The notes under the pieces were generated by a model. That model did no database searches. It had not been told where the DNA came from and saw only the letters and a list, made by a program, of their open reading frames with translations. Positions 15,998-23,302 of a stretch of DNA of 34,568 nucleotides are shown here, in pieces. The DNA is taken from NCBI RefSeq assembly GCF_004348725.1, contig NZ_SMKR01000072.1, forward strand, positions 1 to 34,568, in the 5' to 3' direction. The position numbers were made by a program, and so were the translations under genes. Each line of letters opens with the position of its first letter. Position 1 is the first letter of the stretch. This stretch comes from Kribbella turkmenica (lineage in GTDB: Bacteria > Actinomycetota > Actinomycetes > Propionibacteriales > Kribbellaceae).

Positions 15998-16837
15998 TCA
16001 CGCTCGCATCGTGTTGTTGTGGTCCGCGATGTCGGCCGCGGACAGCTCGTAGTCGTAGATCGCGACCTTGCCGATCCGGCCCTCGAAGTACGAGGCGAAG
16101 TCCCGCGTGCCGATCCGGAAGGGAGCTGTCCCGTTGCCTGGTGTGATGTCGAGCCCGGCCAGTGAATCCGTGTCGCGCAGTACTCCGTTCTTGTAGATCC
16201 TGGTGTAGCCGGAGGGGTACGACCCGCTGGTGTCGGCGGTGTTGATGACGATGACCACGTGGATCCACTCGGCGGTACTGACCGGGTCCTGGAAGTAGCT
16301 GCCGACCCCCAGTCCGCCGGTGAGGTTGAAGGCGTAGCCGGAGATCCTGTTCGGCCGGTTCTCCGAGTTGACCTGGGAGTACATCCGGGCCACGTACTCC
16401 TGCTGGTTGCTGGTGCCCTTGCCGAGCCAGTGCACGTACCCAGATCCTTCCTGGTCGGTGAACTGGAGCGTTGCCGGGCGCATCCACGCTTCGATCGTGA
16501 GCCGTCCGGTGGCAGTGAGGCTGAGATCTGGGGCGTCGGGGAACTCGACGTACTGCGTCGAGCCGTCGAACTGCTGGGCGAGATCCCCGTTGGGCATCGT
16601 CGTGGTGTTCGGCGTGTTGACGTAGGTTCCGATGTGACCGTGACCCGAGCAGTCGGGTGCCGACGGTTGTTGGGCAGGGATCGTCCCCAACGGCCAGTAC
16701 GCGATCGGGGCGTCGGCGAGAACGCGGGTGTCGTAGGCAGACGTCGGGCAGGTAGCCCCTGCGGCCGCCGTGGTCGTCATGGTCGCCGCTTCGATCAGAA
16801 GGAGCGCAGCCAGTACGGCTCGACGTCGTCCGGTCAT
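15998..16837 (-). CDS. Secreted LamG-domain protein, second of a tandem pair
   Basis: 279 residues. The start ATG overlaps the stop of the upstream paralogue by four bases (ATGA at 16834-16837). A signal peptide (MTGRRRAVLAALLLIEAATM ... AAAG) leads to a concanavalin A-like LamG/laminin-G-3 domain covering the rest: YWPLG, TIEAWMRP, SGYVHWLGKG, QQEYVARMYSQVNSENRPNR and GKVAIYDYELSAADIADH. Such domains bind carbohydrate and I see no catalytic residues. It is about half identical by eye to its neighbour, so the two arose by duplication. Co-transcription with the neighbour and a LacI-type site upstream place it in the amino-sugar regulon, probably as an extracellular glycan-binding protein. Confidence 0.85.
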   Translation of the reverse strand: MTGRRRAVLAALLLIEAATMTTTAAAGATCPTSAYDTRVLADAPIAYWPLGTIPAQQPSAPDCSGHGHIGTYVNTPNTTTMPNGDLAQQFDGSTQYVEFPDAPDLSLTATGRLTIEAWMRPATLQFTDQEGSGYVHWLGKGTSNQQEYVARMYSQVNSENRPNRISGYAFNLTGGLGVGSYFQDPVSTAEWIHVVIVINTADTSGSYPSGYTRIYKNGVLRDTDSLAGLDITPGNGTAPFRIGTRDFASYFEGRIGKVAIYDYELSAADIADHNNTMRA

Positions 16838-17742
16838 GACGAGGAGACCATCGCCTCGTAGTGCCTGGCGATCTGGGCGCTGTCGAGCTCCTTGTCGTAC
16901 ACGGCCACCTTGCCGACCGCCCCCTGGAACCAGGAGCCGAAGTCCCGGGTGCCGACCCGGAACGGCGCCGAGCCGCGGGCCGGAACGATGATCTGACCAC
17001 GGATACTCAGGTCGTCCTGGTCGCGGAGGACGCCGTCGCGGTAGATCTTGGTGTAGCCGTTCGGATAGCCGGCGCTCTTCGCCTTCGCGTTGATGACCAG
17101 TACGTAGTGGATCCAGGTCCCGACCTGGACGGGGTCCTGGAAATACGAGCCGGCGCCGAGGCCACCGGAGGAGTTGAACAAGTAGCCGGAGATCCGGTTG
17201 GGGCGATTCTCGGTGTTGACCTGGGAATACATCCGAGCCACGTACTCGTGCTGCCCTGGCTCCCCCTTGCCCATCCAGTGCACGTAGCCACTGCTCTGCT
17301 GATGAGGGAAGTCGAGGATGTCCGGTCGGAGCCAGGCCTCGAGTGTGAACACGCCCCTGGTTGCGGGGCTGAGAGCAGCGTTGTCCGCGACCTCGAAGTA
17401 GCCGGTGGCGCCGTCGAACGCGGTGGCGGCGTCGCCGTTCGGGAGGGTCGTCGGCTCCCTCGTGCCGGCGTACTTCCCGACGAGGCCGGGGCCTCGTCCG
17501 AGTGCCGCTTCGATGCGTGCTGACGGTCGCGCCAGTCGCCAGTAGGCGGTCGGCCCGCTCTGCAGCACGACCGCGTCGTAGCTGTGGCCAGCCTGTGCGT
17601 CGGCCGGCGCGGACGCGAACAGTGCCGCCAGCAGCGCCATGACGGTCAGAACAGTCACGGCCCGGCGGCGGCCGATCCTTTCACCAGCGGTTGTTGCCGT
17701 CCCGGCTGGGACTGAAGCGGTGGGCGGTGCGATTCTGGACAT
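16834..17742 (-). CDS. Secreted LamG-domain protein, first of a tandem pair
   Basis: 302 residues from the ATG at 17742, with AGGGGA five bases before it; the frame stays open upstream but into the operator. The N-terminus has about 30 extra residues before a hydrophobic signal segment (RRRAVTVLTVMALLAALFAS), ending ADAQA. The LamG domain covers about residues 55-300: YWRLARP, TLEAWLRPDIL, SGYVHWMGKG, EYVARMYSQVNTENRPNR, GSYFQDPV and GKVAVYDKELDSAQIARHYE. The gene follows lacI by 90 bases on the same strand, and that gap contains a perfect GCAAACGTTTGC. I infer a sugar-responsive, secreted glycan-binding protein. Confidence 0.85.
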   Translation of the reverse strand: MSRIAPPTASVPAGTATTAGERIGRRRAVTVLTVMALLAALFASAPADAQAGHSYDAVVLQSGPTAYWRLARPSARIEAALGRGPGLVGKYAGTREPTTLPNGDAATAFDGATGYFEVADNAALSPATRGVFTLEAWLRPDILDFPHQQSSGYVHWMGKGEPGQHEYVARMYSQVNTENRPNRISGYLFNSSGGLGAGSYFQDPVQVGTWIHYVLVINAKAKSAGYPNGYTKIYRDGVLRDQDDLSIRGQIIVPARGSAPFRVGTRDFGSWFQGAVGKVAVYDKELDSAQIARHYEAMVSSS

Positions 17743-17777
17743 CGATGTCCCCTTCGATTCGGTTGATGCTTCAGCGG

Positions 17778-17789
17778 GCAAACGTTTGC
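17778..17789. promoter_or_regulatory. LacI-family operator before the LamG pair
   Basis: GCAAACGTTTGC is a perfect 12-bp palindrome, the typical core of LacI/GalR-family sites. It lies between the lacI stop codon and the first LamG gene and matches the cores at 23180-23191 and 23277-23288. Confidence 0.75.
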
Positions 17790-17832
17790 ACTCCTGAGCG
17801 GGGTGAGGCGACGGAAGTGGTTGCACGCAGGG

Positions 17833-18825
17833 TCAGGCTGGGTGCGAGCGTGGTCGGCCGGTGGACGACCGCCGGACGACGACGGCTTTAACGCCGACGG
17901 CTTCGTCCGAGCCGGACGCGTCCAGGAGCCGGGCGACGGCGAGTTGGCCGATCCGGGCGCTCTGCCCGGTGACCGTAGTGAGACCGGGATGGACGAGCTC
18001 GGAAAGGATGTCGTCGTGACCGGTGACGCTGACGTCGTCGGGCACAGATCTGCCGAGTCGGCGAAGTCCCTCGACCAGACCTGCGGCCAGTACGTCGTCG
18101 AAGGCCATCACGGCGGTCACGTCGAGCTCGAGGACCTTGCCGGCGGCGGCGACGCCGTCAGCATGCATTCCTGTCGTGGGGTCAAGCCGCACGAGGTCGA
18201 TCCCGAGCGCGCGGGCCCGGTCGACGACCGTTCGGGCACGTTGCTTGTTCGCCCAGGATCCTGCCGGGCCCGGCAGATACGCGATCCTGCGATGCCCCTG
18301 GTCCACCAGGTCGTCCAGGAGCTCGCGCATGGCCGCCCGTGAGTCGGTGGAGAAACTGGGGATGCCGTCGACCACCCTGTTGACCAGAACGATCGGCACG
18401 ATCCTGCTGATCTCACGAATATGGGAGGTGCTCATCCGCGGTGCGCAGAGGATGACGCCGCGACTTTGCTGTGCAAGCTGTTCGCAGACCTGCCGTTCGA
18501 TGTCCGCGCTGTCGTCGGTGTCGGCCACGAAGACGCCGGTCGAATGGAGTCGGGAGACCTTCTGGGCTGCCTTCAGCAGGCTGGTCATGTATGGGTTGGA
18601 GATGTCGGGCACGACCAGTCCGATGTTGGGTGACGTCCCGGTGATGAGCGATCGAGCCATCACGTTCGGCGTGAACCGCAGCCGGCGGGCGACCTCGCGG
18701 ACCCGGCGAGAGGTCTCCGGGGAGATCCGGCCCGGGCTGGAGAAGACCCGTGACACCGTCGAGATCGAAACTTCCGCCGCTTCCGCGACATCCTTCAGGG
18801 TCGCGGCTCGGGCCTGCCTGGTCAT
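17833..18825 (-). CDS. LacI family transcriptional regulator of the amino-sugar locus
   Basis: 330 residues from the ATG at 18825, with GGGAGG four bases before it. The N-terminal headpiece ATLKDVAEAAEVSISTVSRV (about residues 8-27) followed by FSSPGRISPETSRRVREVA is the standard LacI helix-turn-helix and hinge helix. The rest (IGLVVPDISNPYMTSLLKAA, GHRRIAYLPGP, AVMAFDDVLAAGLVEGLRRL, VSVTGHDD) is a periplasmic-binding-protein-like effector domain. It is the last gene of the leftward transport operon, its start overlapping the oxidoreductase stop by four bases. The three GCAAANNTTTGC sites nearby are its likely targets, and the inducer is probably the imported sugar or a breakdown product. Confidence 0.93.
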   Translation of the reverse strand: MTRQARAATLKDVAEAAEVSISTVSRVFSSPGRISPETSRRVREVARRLRFTPNVMARSLITGTSPNIGLVVPDISNPYMTSLLKAAQKVSRLHSTGVFVADTDDSADIERQVCEQLAQQSRGVILCAPRMSTSHIREISRIVPIVLVNRVVDGIPSFSTDSRAAMRELLDDLVDQGHRRIAYLPGPAGSWANKQRARTVVDRARALGIDLVRLDPTTGMHADGVAAAGKVLELDVTAVMAFDDVLAAGLVEGLRRLGRSVPDDVSVTGHDDILSELVHPGLTTVTGQSARIGQLAVARLLDASGSDEAVGVKAVVVRRSSTGRPRSHPA

Positions 18826-20075
18826 GTCGCCTCCCGATCCACTGGCCGAACCAGTCGGCCGGGCGCGCTGGAGTCGGCCAGCTCCGGATGGGACAAGCCG
18901 ACGTACCCACGAACATCCAATGAGCCGGCCTTGCGGGCCCATCCGGCCCCCAGTTCGGCGAAGAGAATACCAGTGTCGATAACACGCCGGACCAGACCGG
19001 AGCTGCCCGCAAGACGCCGTACGACGTCGCTTCCGGCGTGCACCTGATAGTGCGTCGCCGGGATCCGGATCGGCGCGCCCACCAGCTCGACCGCCGCATT
19101 GGCGACCGCGACGAACGACCGAACCGCGTCGAGGTCGATGAGTGGATCCGGACTGCCGTCGAGGTCTTTCACAGCTGCGAGCAGCGGTTCGGCCGGCGCG
19201 CGCCGGGGAGCCAGTCCGGAGCGTCGACCGTCGATCTGCACGATGCCGGCCGCATCACGATGCCGCACCGTCACCTGGCCGCGAGAACCATGAACAGTGA
19301 TGGCCGGCTCCTGAACGACGTCAGCGGCCGTCGTGCCGACTGCGATGACGTCCGGACCCCCGGGCGAGCGGACCCGGAGTGCTGCGGTGTCGTCCCCGGT
19401 GATGTCGTGCACCGCGTAGAGCTCCGCCTCCACATAGGCCGGAGCCCAGTCGGCGTCGACGAGCCGGGCCAGCGTCAGCGCCGTGTGAACGACATGGGCG
19501 AGTGGGTTGAACAGCACCCCGTCGAGAACAGCCCGTCCGTCGGCGAACCACGACCCGGCCCAGGCACTGCGGGTGTAGTACGAGTCCGGCCGGCTGAGGC
19601 ACCCGTGGGCGGTGATCCGGTCGACCGTCCCGATGGCCCCTTCGGCCAGCACCGGCTCGAGTGCTTCGATCGTCGCCCGGGCATGCTGGAAGCCGACCTC
19701 GGCACGGCGACCGGCGTCGATCGCTCGGAGCGCGTCGAGCTGCTGCAGCAACGGCACGGGTGGCTTCTCGAGATACAACGCGCTCCCGGACCGAAGCACC
19801 GTCTCCGCCAGAGCGAAGTGACTGATCGGCGGGGTGGCCACGACGGCCACATCGACCTGCTCGGTTTCGAGTACGGCCTCCAGAGAGTGGTCCCAGCGCG
19901 GCTCGACGTCCGACGCCGCAACGAGTTGCCGGGCCTCGTCGGCGAAGGTCAGATCCACCAGAGCGGCCAGGCGAATGAGCCCGTGGCCGTGCCAGGCCAG
20001 CAGTTGTTCGAGGTGCCGGCGGCCGAAGCCCGCCGTACCCACGAGTGCGACCGCCGGTACATTCGTTGCGCTCAT
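18822..20075 (-). CDS. Gfo/Idh/MocA family NAD(P)-dependent oxidoreductase
   Basis: 417 residues. The Rossmann fold begins AVALVGTAGFGRRHLEQL (9-26), and the family motif EKPPV is at 103-107 after VAVVATPPISHF (77-87). The C-terminal alpha/beta half carries HGCLSRPDSYY and LFNPLAHVVHTALTL. Members oxidise a sugar hydroxyl, or act as epimerases or redox-assisted glycosidases, with NAD(P). The ATG overlaps the permease stop by four bases, and its own stop overlaps lacI. Its place inside a transport operon suggests it works on the imported sugar. Longer open frame upstream is antisense-free but lies within the permease gene, so the 20075 start is firm. Confidence 0.9.
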   Translation of the reverse strand: MSATNVPAVALVGTAGFGRRHLEQLLAWHGHGLIRLAALVDLTFADEARQLVAASDVEPRWDHSLEAVLETEQVDVAVVATPPISHFALAETVLRSGSALYLEKPPVPLLQQLDALRAIDAGRRAEVGFQHARATIEALEPVLAEGAIGTVDRITAHGCLSRPDSYYTRSAWAGSWFADGRAVLDGVLFNPLAHVVHTALTLARLVDADWAPAYVEAELYAVHDITGDDTAALRVRSPGGPDVIAVGTTAADVVQEPAITVHGSRGQVTVRHRDAAGIVQIDGRRSGLAPRRAPAEPLLAAVKDLDGSPDPLIDLDAVRSFVAVANAAVELVGAPIRIPATHYQVHAGSDVVRRLAGSSGLVRRVIDTGILFAELGAGWARKAGSLDVRGYVGLSHPELADSSAPGRLVRPVDREAT

Positions 20076-20905
20076 CCCTTCAGCGCTCCCTCGGCCAGGC
20101 CCTTGAAGACCTGCTTCTGCATCAGCAGGTAGACGAGCAGCGGCGGGATCATCACCACGATCGCGGCGGCCGAGATCACCCGCTGGTCGGCGGAGAACGT
20201 CCCGGACAGGTACTGGACTCCCACGTTGACCGGGTACTTCGAAGGATCGCTGAGCACGACCAGCGGCCAGATGAAGTGGTCCCACGAGTCGAGGAAGCCG
20301 AGCACCGCGATCACCGCGAGCGAACCGCGCACCGACGGGAGCATGACGTGCCGGAAGACCTGCCACGGGCCGGCCCCGTCGATGTCCGCGGCCTCCGCGA
20401 GTTCGTTCGGGACCCGGAGGAACGCCTGCCGCATGACGAAGATCGCCACGATCGACACGGCCTGTGGCAGCACGACACCGATCAGCGTGTCGTTGAGCTG
20501 CAGTCCCCGGGTCACCAGCAGCGTCGACACCAGGATGACCTCGAACGGCAGCACCGCCGTCGCCAGCAGGATGGTCGTGTACAGGGTTCTGCCCCGGAAG
20601 GCGATCCTGGCCAGGGCGTAGCCGGTCAGGGTCGCCAGGATCAGATTGGTACCCATCCCCATCGCCGCGATCGCGAGTGAGTTGCCGACGTACCGCAGGA
20701 GCGGGATCTCGGTGAACGCGGTGACGAAGTTCTGGCTGGTCGGATGCTGCGGCAGCAGCCCACCCGGGAAGCCGACGGTGGATTCGCCGGCGCTCTTCAA
20801 GGCCGTGCTGACCTGCCACAGCAGCGGGGCGAGTACGGTCGCGACAGCGAGCAGCATCAACGGCCAGCGGACGAGTTTCTCCCGGGTGGTCACGCGCGTC
20901 GTCAT
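20072..20905 (-). CDS. Carbohydrate ABC transporter permease, MalG-like
   Basis: 277 residues with six membrane helices. The cytoplasmic EAA loop is clear as EAADIDGAGPWQVFRHVMLP (about residues 188-207), the coupling site for the ATPase. The N-terminus (TREKLVRWPLMLLAVATVLA) and the C-terminal ending QKQVFKGLAEGALKG are typical of the CUT1 MalG/LacG branch. It pairs with the MalF-like permease, whose stop codon overlaps this start by four bases. No ATPase gene is present, as usual for actinomycete CUT1 systems that share one MsiK-type ATPase. Confidence 0.94.
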   Translation of the reverse strand: MTTRVTTREKLVRWPLMLLAVATVLAPLLWQVSTALKSAGESTVGFPGGLLPQHPTSQNFVTAFTEIPLLRYVGNSLAIAAMGMGTNLILATLTGYALARIAFRGRTLYTTILLATAVLPFEVILVSTLLVTRGLQLNDTLIGVVLPQAVSIVAIFVMRQAFLRVPNELAEAADIDGAGPWQVFRHVMLPSVRGSLAVIAVLGFLDSWDHFIWPLVVLSDPSKYPVNVGVQYLSGTFSADQRVISAAAIVVMIPPLLVYLLMQKQVFKGLAEGALKG

Positions 20906-21834
20906 GACGAAGCCCTCCGCGCGACGAACCAGCTGACGCCGGAGATGACCAGGACGAAGCTGAACAGCACCAGGCTGATCGCGGAGGCATAGCCGGCGTC
21001 GGTGCCCGGCGAGATCCCCTTCTGGAACAGGTAGACGACGATCGTCCGGGTCGCGTCCCCGGGCCCGCCGCCGGTGATGACGTACGGCTCGGTGAAGACG
21101 CGCAGAGTCGCGACCGCCGCGAGGATGGCGATCAGCACCGTCGTACCCCGGATCTGCGGCAGGGTGACGCTGATCGTCCGCCGCAACCAGCCGGCGCCGT
21201 CGAGTTGCCCCGCCTCGTCGAGCTCGGGAGACACGTTCTGCAGGGCAGCGAGAGTGATCAGTGTATAGAGCGCGCATCCCTTCCAGACCGTCACCAAGGT
21301 CAGGCTGAGCAACGCCAGATCGGGGTCGTTCAGGAACGGCACCGGCTCGCTGACCACGCGCAGTCCGGTCAGTACCTGATTGACCAGGCCGTCGGAGTTC
21401 AGCATGTACTGGAACACGACCGCGATCACGGCCAGTGGCAGCACCATCGGCGAGAACAGCAGCGGCCGGACCAGCCCGGTCCCCCGCAGCCTGGTGTTGA
21501 CGAGCACGGCCAGGCACGTCGACCCGATCGTCAGCGCCGGCACCGCCACCGCCATGTAGAGGAACGTGCGACCGACGGCGTGCCGGAAGGCGCTGTCCGA
21601 CCAGAGCTCGGTGAAGTTGGCAAGCCCGGTGAACCGTCCACCCCCGATCGTGCTGGCGTTGGTGAAGGCGAGCACGAAGGTGTTGGCCAAGGGCACGAAC
21701 AGGAATGTGATCTGCACGACCAGGGCGGGACCGACGAAGAGTAACGGCACGTACCAGCGGTGCCGGCGCGACACAGGAACGCTGCTGCGCCGCGCGCTCA
21801 CCCGCACGCCGGACTCCGTTGTCACGGCGGTCAT
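20902..21834 (-). CDS. Carbohydrate ABC transporter permease, MalF-like
   Basis: 310 residues with about six membrane helices after a polar N-terminus ending RRHRWYVPLLFVGPALVVQI. The EAA loop reads EAGQLDGAGWLRRTISVTLP (about residues 213-232). YVITGGGPGDATRTIVVYLF is the conserved segment near helix 5 in CUT1 MalF/UgpA-type permeases. It starts four bases inside the end of the solute-binding protein gene and forms the membrane channel with the following permease. Confidence 0.94.
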   Translation of the reverse strand: MTAVTTESGVRVSARRSSVPVSRRHRWYVPLLFVGPALVVQITFLFVPLANTFVLAFTNASTIGGGRFTGLANFTELWSDSAFRHAVGRTFLYMAVAVPALTIGSTCLAVLVNTRLRGTGLVRPLLFSPMVLPLAVIAVVFQYMLNSDGLVNQVLTGLRVVSEPVPFLNDPDLALLSLTLVTVWKGCALYTLITLAALQNVSPELDEAGQLDGAGWLRRTISVTLPQIRGTTVLIAILAAVATLRVFTEPYVITGGGPGDATRTIVVYLFQKGISPGTDAGYASAISLVLFSFVLVISGVSWFVARRASS

Positions 21835-23135
21835 TGGCGACGTTCCTCGAGGATCTTCGTCAGCTTGTTTTCGGCGTCACTCAACGCGTCGGACGGGCTC
21901 ACGGTGCCCAGGATCGCGGGCTGGAGCGAGGACCACAGCGTCGTGGCGAACTCCGCGTCGACGGCGGACGGCTTCACGGTGGTCTTGTTGTCGCGCAGGC
22001 TCGCGGCGGCGATCGCGCGGGCCGCGACGACCAGGTCACTGCCCCCGGCGGTGAAGAACGGGTCGGCGAGCGACGTCGTCGTACTCGGGAAGACGCTCGA
22101 CTGCTTCGCCAGCGCCAACTGATTCTCGGCCGAGGTGAGGAACTTCGCGAACGCCAGCGCGGTCGGCAGGTTGCCGGACTTCTTCGGAACGGCGATGCCG
22201 TGCGCGACCAGCCAGGTCCGGCTGGACGCGTCCCCGAGCGGCTTGCCGACTCCGACCTGCGCGTAGACGGCCGGCGAGTTCTGCTGGATGATCTTCAGCC
22301 GCGAGCCTCCGGACTCCAGGTAGGCCGTCTTGCCGTCGGAGAAGGTCTCGATCTCACTGCGCTGCTTGGCCGAGACGCTGTCCTTCGGAATGCCGCCGGA
22401 CCGGTAGAGCGCGGCCAGCTTCGCGACGAACTGCTCCGCCTCCGGGGTGTTCACGACCGCTCGGGTCGCGTCGTCGTTCACCAACGGAACGCCCACACTG
22501 AGCAGGTAGTTGGGAAAGCCCACCTCGGTCGGCTGGAAGCCGGCAACTCCGGCGGATTTCGCAATCTGCGCGGACCGGTCGAGCAACTCCGGGTAGCTCG
22601 CAGGATCCGGTGCGGCCGCGAACCCCGCCTTTTGCAGGACCGCCTTGTTCGAGATCAGCACCGGCGTGTTGAGGTACCAGGGGAGCGCGGCGACACTCGT
22701 TCCGGCGAAACCGAAGGAATTCCAGGCGGTCGGGACGTAGCCGTCCTTCACGTCGCCCGCGGCCGAGGCCATGTCGACGACCAGCTGTTGCCGACCGAGT
22801 GGCGCGAGCGTCGCGGCGTCGAGGTCCATCACGTCGGGCAGCGTCCCGGCGACAGCATCCGCGCTGACCTTGCGGGCCGCGGCGTCGCTGGGGATGTCGG
22901 TCCACTCGACCGTGGTATCAGGGTGGGTCTTCTCGAAGGCGTCGATCACCCCGTTCAGGTAGTCGTCGAACGTGGGTGACAGCTGCATGGTCTGGAACTT
23001 GATCGTGCCCTGCACCTCGCCGGTCACCTCGGCGCTCTCCGGGGACGAGGTACTGCCGAGCCCGCAGCCGCTGAGCAGCAGGATCGCGGCCAGAGCCGCA
23101 GTTGTGGACCACTTGTTCCGTCTGACGGCTGACAT
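21831..23135 (-). CDS. Sugar ABC transporter solute-binding lipoprotein
   Basis: 434 residues. The ATG at 23135 has GAGGAG eight bases before it; the frame runs further upstream across the operators but without signal or ribosome site. The lipoprotein signal ends LLLSGC with C24 lipidated. The mature protein is a family 1 extracellular solute-binding protein: DYLNGVIDAFEKTHPDTTVE, GTLPDVMDLDA, ALPWYLNTPVLISNK, PDPASYPELLD, KFLTSAENQLALAKQSSVFP. It should capture the oligosaccharide at the cell surface for the two permeases that follow. The ligand is unknown; the linked NagZ/NagA/NagB genes suggest an N-acetylhexosamine-containing sugar. First gene of the leftward operon, behind a LacI-type site. 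Confidence 0.93.
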   Translation of the reverse strand: MSAVRRNKWSTTAALAAILLLSGCGLGSTSSPESAEVTGEVQGTIKFQTMQLSPTFDDYLNGVIDAFEKTHPDTTVEWTDIPSDAAARKVSADAVAGTLPDVMDLDAATLAPLGRQQLVVDMASAAGDVKDGYVPTAWNSFGFAGTSVAALPWYLNTPVLISNKAVLQKAGFAAAPDPASYPELLDRSAQIAKSAGVAGFQPTEVGFPNYLLSVGVPLVNDDATRAVVNTPEAEQFVAKLAALYRSGGIPKDSVSAKQRSEIETFSDGKTAYLESGGSRLKIIQQNSPAVYAQVGVGKPLGDASSRTWLVAHGIAVPKKSGNLPTALAFAKFLTSAENQLALAKQSSVFPSTTTSLADPFFTAGGSDLVVAARAIAAASLRDNKTTVKPSAVDAEFATTLWSSLQPAILGTVSPSDALSDAENKLTKILEERRQ

Positions 23136-23176
23136 GGCCGCTCCTCTCGAGATCGCGAGGCCGAATCCGGCTGAGT

Positions 23177-23200
23177 TGTGCAAACCTTTGACAAACCGTA
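23177..23200 (-). promoter_or_regulatory. LacI-type operator and -10 element of the transport operon
   Basis: TGTGCAAACCTTTGACAAA (23177-23195) contains the core GCAAACCTTTGA (23180-23191). On the reverse strand TACGGT (23200-23195) resembles a -10 box ending four bases before the core, so a bound repressor would cover the start site. The same 19-base string, one base changed, recurs before nagZ. Confidence 0.65.
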
Positions 23201-23266
23201 TCGAAACCGTAGGCTTGTCGTGCCGTGTCGTCAACGGATCCCGCCGAACAGTTTTCGTCGAATGCC

Positions 23267-23294
23267 CATAATCTGTGCAAACCTTTGCCAAAGG
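23267..23294 (+). promoter_or_regulatory. LacI-type operator and -10 element of the catabolic operon
   Basis: CATAAT (23267-23272) is a good -10 box ending four bases before the core GCAAACCTTTGC (23277-23288), mirroring the arrangement on the other side. The overlapping string CCTTTGCCAAAGG (23282-23294) is also a perfect odd palindrome and includes the AAAGGA that serves as ribosome site for the GH3 gene. Confidence 0.68.
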
Positions 23295-23302
23295 ATGTTG
23301 CC

